Source: Silurus meridionalis (Eukaryota; Chordata; Actinopteri; Siluriformes; Siluridae). Taken from it: a DNA stretch of 64,000 nucleotides. The stretch lies in the NCBI RefSeq assembly GCF_014805685.1, contig NC_060902.1, positions 5,381,286 through 5,445,285 of the forward strand, given 5' to 3'. A program made the translations under genes and the position numbers. The notes below the pieces were generated by a model. That model had not been told where the DNA came from. It did not search any database and saw only the letters and a list, made by a program, of their open reading frames with translations. Shown here piece by piece: positions 20,433 through 31,290 of the stretch (its first letter is position 1; each line of letters opens with the position of its first letter).

Positions 20433-22185
20433 GTAAGATGAGAGCAAACTTTCTCTCTTTCTCTTAACTCTCACTTACTCTTACTTTTCTCTTTCGCTCC
20501 CTCTTGCTCTTTCATTGTTTTTTCATTGCACTGTATGGTTTTACCTGTAATCTTCTAATTTTGAAGCACGCATATTTATGTGGTCTCATTAGAAAAGGAG
20601 CTAAAGGGGGGAAAATCCTTTCTTTCCATTGTCTTATTGTCTTATTTCATACTCACACTCATTTTAACCCCAATTCCTTTGATGTTAGTGTGAAAATTAT
20701 GACCTGTGAATTTCACTGATGTGCCAGAAGCTTATTTTATGTAAAGTATATTCATGCAGTTTGTTCCCAAGGGATGATGTGCTTGCTGAAAACTCTTTCT
20801 TCTCTTTGGTTTCAGTCAAAATCCTCCAGGGTAGAGGGTTGGGCTAAATTTGTGGTGACACACTTAAACCTCAGTTAGAAAGGCATATGCCAGGCTTAAT
20901 GTGATGCCATTGACTGAGCAGAATTGATTTCACTTTAGAGGTTTAAATGTTCGATAACAGTGACACTTTTACTTGATCACAGTATAGTATGTGGTAATGT
21001 ATGTAAGCAACTAGTTATCAGAATGTTTAATTGTTTAGCTTTTAATCCTGAAGATATTTATCTTTTCAGTGTGCGTATGTTATATTCTCCATGTATACAA
21101 ACTGAATGATCATCAGACTCATGCATTTAAATGATTCCATAAACTAGGACAAATCATATAATCCCTCTGTCATGCTTGCTTCCTGGGTTTTTGAAATAGA
21201 GTTTAATGATAATTATCATGTGCATTATCAAATCTGATAATAAGAAGCTGATAATAAGAAGCTGATGAGTTACAATTACATAGGCTCTTGGATCAACTTT
21301 TATCAGCAGATGTTTAACCACTTTATTGGTGGCCCTTTGGTGGTCTCTTGTTATAAATTCGTTCACTAGTCCATGGATCAAGTGAATGTGCCAATGCGTT
21401 ACCGCATTCCTGATCTTGCCTTGAAACATAGTGAAATAGAATGACATTTATTGCCAATTACTGTGGGGATGAGGTGAAAACTTACTGTCTACAGTAAATG
21501 TTTAGATGACAGCTTATACTTTCAGAGGCAGAGGCCCCACTTTCTAGGCCAGCACTGTAGCTAATTAACCGTGGCTTTAAAAAACACTCATAACACTAAA
21601 AATACAATGACAAAAACCTAGTACAGCTGTCTTTATTCCTTAACTGTGTACTACAGTACTACAAAGTGGCATTGCCTTGCATTTTAAAACTTGAGTGAAA
21701 AAAGGTGCTTGCTAGACATACATTTATTTTATAATGAATAATAATTTTTATGCCTTTTTATCAAGCTTGGCAGAATTAAGAGAACAGTGTAGCCAATGTT
21801 GTAATGTTCACAATCAAGGGACTATCAAGGGAAACTGAGTTCTCATGCTGTTACAGATCCATCGAGATTTAACATAATTTATCTGAGTAATACATTTTTT
21901 TTTTCCTACAGCCTCTTAGAAATATCCCTATTTCTTGATGTAGTGTATCAGGCAGGAGGACTCATGAACGAAGCTAATTAAATTCAATAGGACTATAACT
22001 ATGAGCAGTTTTTTTTTAAAGGGCTGATGATTTAACTGACATTATGAATGCCTTTTACCCTACTGGCTTTGTTTACACTCCTTGATGATGTTCTTAAAAC
22101 TAATCCTACTATTATATATTAATATATTATCTATAGCACTTCTAAAAAAATTTAAATACCATTCTATCTGAAAAATGTAAAAGTA
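20433..22185. other. No further exon seen; possible conserved non-coding blocks
   Basis: If the exon ending at 20432 is real, this is intron. The block at about 21150-21450 has balanced composition and one open minus-strand frame of 97 codons without a domain; it includes a short direct repeat of TGATAATAAGAAGC. Otherwise AT-rich. Confidence 0.3.
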
Positions 22186-23000
22186 CCGTATTTTTCGGAC
22201 TATAAGCCGCTACTTTTTTCCCACGTTTTGAACCCCACGGCTTAAACATTGAAGCGGCTAATTTATGGATTTTTCCTGGGTTTTTCTCGGTTTCACAAAC
22301 TTCAAGCCAAAAAACCGAACCCCATAACATTAGCCTAATGAAATTTCCGAACGGAAACGAAAAAACACACCTCACCTGTGTTCTGAGCTGCACGGCATTG
22401 GGAGAAAAAAGTTTCACTGATTTTTAGTGATTTTTAAACGCAAAACGATGCCAAAAGATAAACTCCTGAGATAAATAGTTGTGAAAGGAAGGAGGAAGAC
22501 AGTGAACAATGACTTTCTTGATCGGCTACTGTTTAGATACAAGCCGTTGTAACGCGTTGAGTCTGGGTGAAGGGAGAGCTCGCTAACTCCAGTTGCAAAT
22601 GAAATCATATAAGCACAGACAGGTTTCCAAAACTCGTGCTTTTTTATTTTTCTTGGCAACAGCGTTATGGGTTAGTCAAAGAAACTTAGAAATGAGCATC
22701 AGAAAATAATGAGCACATAAAACTCAGTCTCACACGCGCACACACACGCAGTAATACCGGAAGAATGCAGTGACGTGCTGTTCCCAAAATGCCGCTCTGC
22801 TCTTAAAGGAGCCACAACATATTTTACCTGTTACACCATGTAACAGACACACACACTCTCTTTCGGTAAAGCCTGTGTTAAGTTCATTAGTTTATACTGC
22901 GGCTTATACACAAGGTGCGGCTTATTTATGTTGAAAATAAAAATATTCGTAAAATTCAGTGGCTTATACAAGGGTGCGCTTTATAGTCCAGAAATTACGG
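22186..23000 (-). mobile_element. TA-flanked MITE (CCGTAATTT family), copy 1, complete
   Basis: The inverted ends are CCGTATTTTTCGGACTATAA at 22186 and, reverse-complemented from 23000, CCGTAATTTCTGGACTATAA. Both are flanked by TA, which fits the Tc1/mariner superfamily. It is 815 bp. Copies at 41394 and 52605 lie in the opposite orientation. Open frames inside are shared by the copies but begin with TTG and have no transposase motif. Confidence 0.75.
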
Positions 23001-23024
23001 TAGATTATTTACTGTCCTCTAAAA

Positions 23025-24390
23025 ATTAAACATACAGCCATTATAATGGCAACATTGCCATTGTCAAAATAACTGGCAACAAAAGTGAATACACCCTAAG
23101 TGATAACAGCTGTACACCATGTAACTATGCAAAGCCACATGTCTTATTCATCATGTCTATGTGTTTGTCTGCTTGACAGAACCATACAAATTTGTGTATC
23201 TTGTATTAGAGCAGTTAAAATTTGGTGGTTTGAGTACAATTCTTTCAAATGAACCACTGCATGTTCAACATGCATCTCATGGCAAAGAACTCTGAGGATT
23301 TGAGAATAAGAATTGTTGCTCTTAACAAAGATGGCCAGGCTATAAGAAGTTCAGGGAACACCCTGAAACTGAGTTACAGTACAGTGGCCAGGGTTATACA
23401 GAGGTTTTCCAAGACGGGATCCCATCGCAAAGCTCGATCAAATAAGTTGAGGTGCAGAAGCTGGCTTAAAAAAATAAAAGAAGGATGAGTCCTGCCAGCA
23501 TTGTTCGACCATACACCGCATACTGCAGCAAGTCGGTTTGCATGGCCATCGTCCCAGAAAAAAAGCCTTTTTTGAAGCTCCCTCACAAGAAAGCTGTTTG
23601 CTGAAGACAACCTGTCCAAGAGCATGAATTACTGGCACCATGTCCTGTGGTCTGATGAGACTAAGATAAACTTGTTTGGCTTGCCTACAGTCAAGCATGG
23701 CGGTGGTAGCATCATGGTCTGTGGCTGCATGAGTGCTGCTGATACTGGGGAGCTGCTGTTCATCGAAGGAAACATGGATTCCAACATGTGCTGTGACATT
23801 TTGAAGCAGAACATGATGCCCTCCCTCCATTTAAAAACTGGGCTGGCCAACATAATAATGACCACGAACACACCGCCAAGAAGACAGCTGCCTTGCTGAG
23901 TAAACTGAAGGTGATGGAGTGGCCAAGTATGTCTCCAGACATGAACCATATTAAGCACCTGTGGGCATCCTCAAGTGGAAGGTGGAGAAGCACCATGTGT
24001 CTAACATCCAGCAGCTCTGTGATGTCATTATGGAGGAGTGAAAGAGGATCCCAGCAACAACTTGTGCAGCTCTGGTGAATTTTATGCCCAGGAGGATTAT
24101 GGTAGTGCTACATAACCATGGTGTTCACACAAAATATTGACAGTTTGGACACAGTTTTGACATGTTAACTTGGGGTGCACTCACTTTTGTTGTCAGCTAT
24201 TTTGACAATAATGGCTGTATGTTGAATGATTTTTTGAGAACAGTAAATCTATACTGCAATAAAAGCTGCACATTGACTACTATTAAATATATACAAGTTT
24301 ACAAGTTTAATTTTCATAGTATTGTACCTTGAGAAGATTTACTAAAATGGTTGCTGAAATGTGAGGGGAGTACTCACCTTTGTGAGATAC

Positions 24391-24393
<3 letters not shown>
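23025..24393 (+). mobile_element. Tc1-like DNA transposon relic
   Basis: The left part of the element has CATACAGCCATTAT and CAACAAAAGTGAATACACCC; the right part has the inverted counterparts (GTGCACTCACTTTTGTTGTC, ATAATGGCTGTATG) and then an outer TACTCACCTTTGTGAGATAC end at 24370-24390. The left outer end is missing, and the element starts just after the MITE at 22186-23000. A microsatellite begins exactly at the right end. Confidence 0.85.
23249..24078 (+). pseudogene. Tc1-like transposase relic
   Basis: N-terminal part (23249-23488): SEDLRIRIVALNKDGQAIRS and STVARVIQRFSKTGSHRK form the paired-like helix-turn-helix that binds the transposon ends. After a degraded stretch, 23624-23899 holds HHVLWSDETKINLFG with the first catalytic Asp, then a deletion, then PTVKHGGGSIMVCGCMSAAD. 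Changing frame, the text continues as NDHEHTAKKTAALL (second catalytic Asp region) and EWPSMSPDMNHIKHLWAS, the third acidic region of the DD34D/E fold. Internal deletions and frame shifts leave it inactive. The fragment at 34265 belongs to the same family. Confidence 0.88.

Positions 24394-24458
<65 letters not shown>
24391..24458. repeat. (TG)n(TA)n microsatellite
   Basis: About six TG units and 28 TA units, directly at the right end of the Tc1-like relic. Confidence 0.97.
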
Positions 24459-24462
<4 letters not shown>

Positions 24463-24599
24463 CAGATGACGTATATTCAGTGAGTCACTAGTTCTTTATG
24501 TACATGTACGGTTCACTGAAAATGTTCTCATATGACTGTGTAATTCCCACTGAGGTATGTGAACAAGTATAACTTTTACATAAGTAAATTCATGAACAA

Positions 24600-24903
24600 G
24601 TAATTTTGATCCACATAGAGTATATACCGCCCCTCTGGGTGTTTTTGTTTTTTTTTATACCATTTTGTGTAACAGATGTGTGGGAAAATCCCAAAGATCA
24701 GCAGTTTTTGAATTACTCAGCTTGATCATTTGGCACAACAAACAACAACCATGTTGTGGTCAACGTTACTGGGATCAGAGTGTTTTTTCTTATCCTGACT
24801 TTTTTGATGTACAAATTAACATTAACTAAATCTCTTGACCAGTACTCTCATGATTTTAGACAATGCTGTGCTGCTACATGATGTCTATTCAAATAGCAAA
24901 TCA
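24600..24903 (+). repeat. Fish interspersed repeat, family shared with 50590-51110
   Basis: It contains AAAATCCCAAAGATCAGCAG and TTGGCACAACAAACAACAAC, matching a repeat common in fish genomes, probably a LINE 3' region. It continues after the hAT insertion (26132 on), so the hAT element landed in it. Confidence 0.5.
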
Positions 24904-24911
24904 GTATTTAT

Positions 24912-26123
24912 CAGTGGTGGACATAGTACACAAAGCATGTACATGAGTAAAAGTAGAGCTATACATGGTAAAATAAACCACATATAGAGTTTATGTGCAA
25001 AGATTCCAATATTACTCTCTGCACACCAACCTATTAATATAATGATATTAAAGATTTAAATGACCCAAGATGACAAATGACTTTTGGGATGACTCAAAAT
25101 ATATGGATGTTGACAGTTCATGCTTTTTTTGCGGTATTAAAGATGAAACACTGATCCATTTATTTTTTTCCAATGTGAAAAAAAATGCAAAACTTCTGGA
25201 ATAGCGTATATCTTCATTTAGTTAATCACCTTCATTCTTCCAGTCTCTTTCAGTTAAAATATATAATTTGTTACAACAAAGGTAAAACTAATATATCAGT
25301 GAATTACATTGTTAACTTTTCCATTTTGTTTGGGAATTTTTTTTATTTATAAACAAAAACTCTCAAAATAGCAGTCTTCCTTTTCACATTTCTTAAATGA
25401 AATTGATGTATTTATTGAATCTCTTAGATTGATTAAAACAAGAAAAGTAAATTTCCTATTTTACATGTATTTGTATATATTATTTAATTTTTGTATGTAA
25501 GCCATTATTATTGTTATTAGTATTGTTAACATTTTCCTTTATAGATTTTGTTTGGTTAATTTGTACCCCCTACTTTTTTTTTTCTATTTTTCTGAATTGG
25601 GCTCCTGAGGGTTTAGACTCTTTTTTCATCTGAGTGAGGAAACTTCTCTGGGCAGTGGGTGCACACGCCGAGTCCCAAATAGGTTCACTAACCGTGACAA
25701 TTTATAATAATTGATGCAACTGTGCATATAAACGTAGTAAAAAAAAACCCGACAGATTTGTTTTGTTTTTTTGTTTTGTTTTTTGTTTTTGCATGGACAC
25801 CCCGAGCGGATGCCCATGTCACCTCTGCCCATATCCACCACTGTCAAGCGGCAATCAAAACAAGTTTAAAACAGAGCACGCACTCTACCCTGATCGGTGG
25901 CTTGTTGTGTGCTTGACCAGTTATGTTTTTATCCACTAATAAATAAAAAGGTACGAGAGGTTTTGCAAAATGTAGTTGAGTAAAAAGTAAGATATTTGAC
26001 TTTGAAATGTAGTGAAATTAAAGTAAAAGTCTCCCCAAACAGAAATACTTGAGTAAAATACAGATACATGAAAAAACTACTTACAGTAATGAGTTAAATT
26101 TACTTCGTTACTGTCCAACACTG
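24912..26123. mobile_element. hAT-type transposon with perfect 8-bp target duplication
   Basis: The ends are CAGTGGTGGACATAGTAC (24912) and, reverse-complemented, CAGTGTTGGACAGTAACG (26123), both followed by GAGTAAAA-rich subterminal sequence. The flanks are identical: GTATTTAT at 24904-24911 and 26124-26131. It is 1212 bp and has no transposase, but encloses an L1-type fragment. It is younger than the repeat it interrupts. Confidence 0.93.
25040..25620 (+). pseudogene. L1/Tx1-type LINE ORF2 C-terminal fragment inside the hAT
   Basis: At about 25117-25170 the frame reads SCFFCGIKDETLIHLFF, and after a one-base shift the expected third cysteine of the C-x2-C...H...C knuckle appears. The shape is that of the L1/Tx1 ORF2 C-terminus. 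Further on, FINKNSQNSSLPFH and SLNEIDVFIESLRLIKTRK resemble the tail of these proteins. The polymerase is absent. It is either a nested insertion or host sequence captured by the hAT element. Confidence 0.7.
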
Positions 26124-26431
26124 GTATTTATGTATTAATTTTATCCACAGTACCTGTTACTGATATTTTCTTCGATTTTTAATTTATGTTTAATACTTGG
26201 GATATGTAGAGTTGACAAAAACTATAGTCCTTCCTTCAACATGTATGTTTATTGATTTAATAAATTTTTTGATTAAAAATAAAAACATTTTAACGCAGTC
26301 AAATCTATCTAGTATATTATTGAATTTGATAGGAATAACGTGTTATAAAATTATTACAAATATTTTAAGACCGGAACTACTTGTTGGTTTAACGGTTTTA
26401 ACTCACACCATCCGGAGAATTCAGACTGAAT

Positions 26432-26600
26432 AATCGTCTATCGATCTGGCCCAGTCAAAGTCACTCAGATCTTGATTTCATCACCCATGCTCATTTTTCC
26501 CTGCTTCTAACATATCAGCTTCAAGAACTTATGGTTCATTTTGCTGCCTGCTATAACAAATTGACAGATGACACTGTTTTGAAATGATAGAAAGTAGAAG
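26432..26600 (+). repeat. Fragment of a fish interspersed repeat
   Basis: CAAAGTCACTCAGATCTTG and CATTTTTCCCTGCTTCTAAC match a repeat widely seen in fish. The class is uncertain and no coding part remains. Confidence 0.4.
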
Positions 26601-27472
26601 TAGTAAACATGACAATTTGACAATTACATGCTTAAAATAATTAATGAGATGAGGTTTATGACAATTACCGCACTACTCATAGTCTTATTAGTGCGTTTTA
26701 AATGCGAATAGTGGGATTGTATAATTTTTGTAGTAAATCTAGTAGTAAATGTAGTAAAGACATCACTGTTTAGTGTATAGGGCAAATACTGTCTTTAAGT
26801 ACAAGTTCAGAACACTTAAGGTATCGCTTATTAATTTCTTCCTAGGCAGAATTCTCATTGTGTGTCATACTGAATCTCATAAAAAGATGAGCTATAAGAA
26901 TGGAACAACTACATACTCACATTATAGCATCAGGAATCATTCACTTCTAGGTTGTGCATAAGAACCACTCCTGCTCCAAAGTATGACATTTGTCACAGAA
27001 ATCAATGTTTTGTAAGAGAGCAAAAGAAAGGCCTCTTTAATTCACTATTCAGTCTAGGTCTGTCTATAGCAACCGAGACAGGATTCTGAATATTGAATAT
27101 TTCATAAGTGCGTCAAACTGAGAAAGTTGAGAAAACACCAGCATCTGCAAGTTGGCTGGTGTTTTGTCATATTATGTCACTTGCTATACTTGTCCCCTAT
27201 TCAAAAGAGTCTCACAGTATCTGAGGTGTCATGGAGCATTTGGATTTTGTAGAAGTTGCAGAAAAAGGTACAAATGCTAACATCACCTATTTCTTCAATG
27301 CTTATACCGAATTTTTCATTTGATTTGGGACCTATACTGTATATAAGAAATTAAAATTAGATTTCACAACGGGTGATAAGAATTTGGAAGTTTAAGATTA
27401 TATTGTTTTTACACATTGTGTATCATTTTCTAATTTTCAACACCAGAGTACACTGGTTACTTCTTAAAATAA
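26601..27472. other. No gene seen
   Basis: AT-rich non-coding sequence. A possible inverted pair AACACCAGCATCTGCAAG / CTTGCAGATGCTGGTG-like segment at 27135-27170 could form a small hairpin. Nothing else stands out. Confidence 0.4.
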
Positions 27473-27480
27473 TCAAAAAG

Positions 27481-28444
27481 CAGTGGCGGGCTGTGCATTT
27501 GGTACCTGGGCCTTCAGTGGGGAATTACCCGACTTAATCCACCTCTTAATACCACCACTATCACGTCGCCATTATAGAAACCATCAATACAATACAAACA
27601 TGCAATATAACAATGCGAAAGAGAGGCATTTCACATATGGAGGGTGAATACCATTTTACTAAAGCAAGCGCCAAACCTCTACACTACAACTGCAACTGTG
27701 CACCTACATCATATAGAGCAGTTCAGAATCAATATTTGTCTAATAACATGACAAAAATGTAAATAAAATACAACCAAATCACCAGAGATGCATAGTCATA
27801 ATTTGCACCACTCCTCAGAGACTATATGCCAGTGTTACCGCTCGTATTCACTGGTCTGGAAGTGGAGAACAAACCCTTTCCTGGGCTGAGACAAGCTAGC
27901 TGGCTTCAGGGTTGGCCGACCTCTCCTCACGATTTCTAGCTTTTCTGGAAAAATTATTTTAAGTATGTCCGAGACCAAATCAATTTCCCTTCCACCGTAG
28001 GCATAAAAATGTCTAACTCAGATGTATTAATATCTGCAGAGCGCAACAGACGTGTTTTGCCAGTCGAACTTGGCTGTAACAGTTTCCCTCTGACCAACCT
28101 ATCAGAGGACAGAAAAATGCTGACGCTACTCTGGGCCAGCGAGCTGCCCTGTAAAACGATTCTAAAATCTGATTGGTTAAAGAAACAGACCTGTTGGTAA
28201 TATTCGCAATGGTAAAAGGGCAGATTATATTGACATGGCAGCACATAGAGGCTGAAATCTGATTGGACAAAAAATCGTATATATACGTACTGGAAGCAGT
28301 GCAGCCAAGAGAAACACTACAAACTGAAGAGAATAAACTGTTGGGAATAAATTAATTAAATTTCATGGTTGTAAATGTAGGTCAGTGCTTCTGATAGTGT
28401 TTAGGCCAGCAGAGAAGGCTTTGCTGGCCCTGACCGCCCGCATG
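27481..28444. mobile_element. hAT-type transposon, CAGTGGCGGGC family
   Basis: The left end is CAGTGGCGGGCTGTGC at 27481. The right end reads GCTGGCCCTGACCGCCCGCATG to 28444 and is the degraded inverse. Flanks TCAAAAAG (27473-27480) and TCCAAAAG (28445-28452) form an 8-bp target duplication with one mismatch. Near 28258-28290 an ATTGG box and TATATATA resemble a promoter, possibly left over from the transposase gene of the parent. No transposase is present. A fragment of the same family lies at 49925-50300. Confidence 0.82.
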
Positions 28445-28618
28445 TCCAAAAGGCATCTAAATCTGGAACGGCTGGCAGTTGCTTAGCAGAGCATATTAGC
28501 TAATACCCCCTGGAAACTTTACCCATTTTAACTACTATTATTAAGATTTCTACGACAGAAGATGCTCACACAATAAGTTTTCTGTGGCAATGGATTTTAT
28601 TTTATTTTTTTATGGTTT

Positions 28619-29040
28619 CAGGGTAAATGAGAAAGAACTGCTCTGGAATGCTGGGTAAATGAGAATGAGCTGTTCTGTGATGCTGTGCATCTAAGAAAGG
28701 GCTGAGAAGTAGGTAGCTAGGTAGCTGAGAAAAAGTTGGCTCTGTGAAACTGGGCTACTGAGGATGCTGTTCTGTAGTGTTGGGCAACTGTGAACGAGCT
28801 GCTGTGTGGTATTGGCTAGAAAGAACTGCTCTGTAATGCTAGTCTATGGTTCTGTGTAATTGTGAATGAGCTGCTCTATGGTGCTGTATATTTGTGAATA
28901 AGCTGCTCTGTGGTGCTAGGTAATTGAGAAAGAGCTGCTCTTTGGTGCTAGGTAAATGAGAAAGAGCTACTCTGTGGTGCTGTGTATCTGTTCATGAAAT
29001 GCTCTGTGATGCTGTGTAATTGAGAAGGATCTGCTCTAAG
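28619..29040 (+). repeat. Minisatellite, unit about 32 bp, about 13 copies
   Basis: Degenerate tandem units of the form GGTAAnTGAGAAAGAGCTGC-TCTGTGGTGCTA. Units near 28920-28980 are the best conserved; outer units vary in length and sequence, which indicates age. It has no open frame across the array. Confidence 0.85.
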
Positions 29041-29863
29041 GTACCTTTATTGGTAAACTAAGAAAAAATATGTTCACGATTTGCCTTCTCTTATCCGTTC
29101 TGAATTTAGACTCATTTGCAACTGCTTGACTGTATAATTTTTCTTAACTAGCCGTAGCAGTGTGTAGGAGTGAAATTAGGTCATAGATAGCACATGCTTT
29201 TCTTTGCTTTTGCTCCCACTCTCTGGTTCTTTTCTGGGTATGCTTCCTTTTTACTGTTTTGTTTTTGCTGTTTGATTTATAAATGAATTTAAGACAAGAT
29301 TTTTATAAGGCATGTTCCTGTACCCTAAATGATCATCAATGGAAACTTCTATTTATATAGACTAATTATCTTGTTTTCTTCTTTTTTTCTGAAGCCCTCA
29401 AATGCACATTTCAGCTTATGCATTTGCTTATAAAACACTCCTGCACCCCTCATTTAGCAGGCTAAAGATTTTCCACAATGAGGCGCTATTACTTAAATAG
29501 CTTGTCTGAGTATTATTGCTGAAACAGATAAAAGCTGGTATGAATCTGAGCTGACAGAATGTAATGAATGTTTGCGCTCAGACATTTAATGCATATGAAG
29601 TAATTAGGCCAAAACGGAATACTTACATCAGCATGAGCTTATTATGCAGCTGTTGCAGAACCCAAAACACCTGCTTTTAATGACTTCTGTAGTGTAATAA
29701 AAAATGCTTTGCAGGGCTTCATATGTACAGTAGTGTCAAGCCTTAATAACTTTACAATAACATAGATATTTATCACCAATGATTTCCTGCATCCATCAAC
29801 ATTACTTGTGTATACAGTATAGAGTCTCAAAATATATACAACTGTCAATACTGATATGAAATT
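29041..29863. other. No gene seen; candidate conserved non-coding block
   Basis: The part at about 29400-29660 has balanced composition and homeodomain-type and octamer-like AT motifs without repeats. It looks like regulatory DNA, but this cannot be tested here. Confidence 0.3.
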
Positions 29864-30346
29864 GGAGCTGCAACAACTAATCTATAAAATCGATAATAAT
29901 CGATAATGTAGTACGTTTTAAGCGAATGTCGTTATCGATTATTTGGGCTGCAAAAATTATAGGTTAGTGTGTCAGCAAGATAACAGCTGCTTGCAAAAAT
30001 GGCGGAGTACATGGTCAACCGGCAGCAGCAAAAAGTGTGCGTCCCAAGTCATCCAAGCTTTTTATATTAAACGCCAAAAAAAACTACACTGGAGTCAAGG
30101 ATGAAGGCAAAACATATAATAAGCAAAAAGCACTAATCGATAAGCCACTGTTGTGGTTTTTAAAAAATTTAATTATCAAAACAATGTTGTATTATATTTT
30201 ATGTTGATTTTTTTAAGCATGATTGTCAACTTGTCATCTGTAAAATACAATACAAATGTTGACTTACACAAATTGATTCACCTTTCATACTCAAATGCTG
30301 TTTATCTGATCATTCGATTATCAAAATAATCGTTAGTTGCAGCCCT
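29864..30346. mobile_element. MITE with GGGCTGCAACTAACG ends
   Basis: The left end GGAGCTGCAACAACTAAT and the right end (reverse complement AGGGCTGCAACTAACGATTA) are inverted, followed by ATCGATAAT-rich subterminal sequence. It is 483 bp, with no transposase. A target duplication could not be fixed with confidence. It is probably hAT-derived. Confidence 0.65.
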
Positions 30347-30949
30347 ATATAAAATTGAAATAAATAAAAGCTCATTTTATTTTAATTGCAGAATTTTTAC
30401 ATAGGAAAATGCTAAATCCTTAGACATAATTTAAAAGGCTTTAATAAATTTTGATGAAATGTCTATCAGTCTTATATCATACATCAGGACTATTTAACAA
30501 AACATCTTTTCTTAACATTTAGGTAAGCATACTAATCACCCAATAAGAACAAGTCACATTTCTAGCTCATTTATGTAATATTTATACCCACAAACCTCTA
30601 TATCTGCTTAAGTTTACAGATAGCTGGGAGCATGAAGTGCATAATTAGGTTTTTTAAAGGTTTTTTTTGTCTGCCAATTGAATTATTTAATTATTTGTCA
30701 GCAGTGGCTTTTCATTACTGTTTATGGCTATAGGCATCTTGTCCTCTGTTTATACAGTGCCTTTCTTTAGTTCTAAATACATGTTTTTAGTTTTTCCTCA
30801 ATGTATGGGTTTGTTTTATGTATATTATTTAAGTAACAATCAGCATTGTATACATTACATGTCATACAGCAATTCCACGTCACATTAACAATTTCAATTG
30901 CTTTGTATGTCTCTGGATGTAGTAGAATACAATTTTTATTTTAATTGAA
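30347..30949. other. No gene seen
   Basis: AT-rich non-coding sequence without repeats that I recognise. Confidence 0.45.
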
Positions 30950-31290
30950 CTAGGAACCCTAAATCTGTTTTAGCATGAGAGTTCCTGTGTGCACAAAGCC
31001 AGCGCCATGAATATATGGTTTATATAGTTTGGAGTGTAAGGTTTTGAGGGGCCTGCAATTGAGCTCTGACCTCAACCTTATGGATGAATGAGCACACATT
31101 TTCCTAAGAACACTCCGAAATCTAGTTTATCATCTTCCTAAAAGAGTGGAGATTATTATTACAGCTCATGGAGACTAAATGTGAAATGGGATGTTTAATA
31201 ACCACATTTAAATATTATGGTCAAGAGAGCATAAACCTTTGTCCATATTGTTTATGTCCACAAACCGTATCCCACAAAACAAATGAGAAA
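30950..31290 (+). mobile_element. Tc1/mariner-derived element, copy 2
   Basis: It contains GTGTGCACAAAGCCAGCGCC, readable as VHKASAM, the region after the DNAPVHK catalytic block of a mariner-type transposase, then TTGAGCTCTGACCTCAACC, the PDLNP region. Stops and shifts are frequent. It is the same family as 17678-18061 and 33140-33275. Confidence 0.6.
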
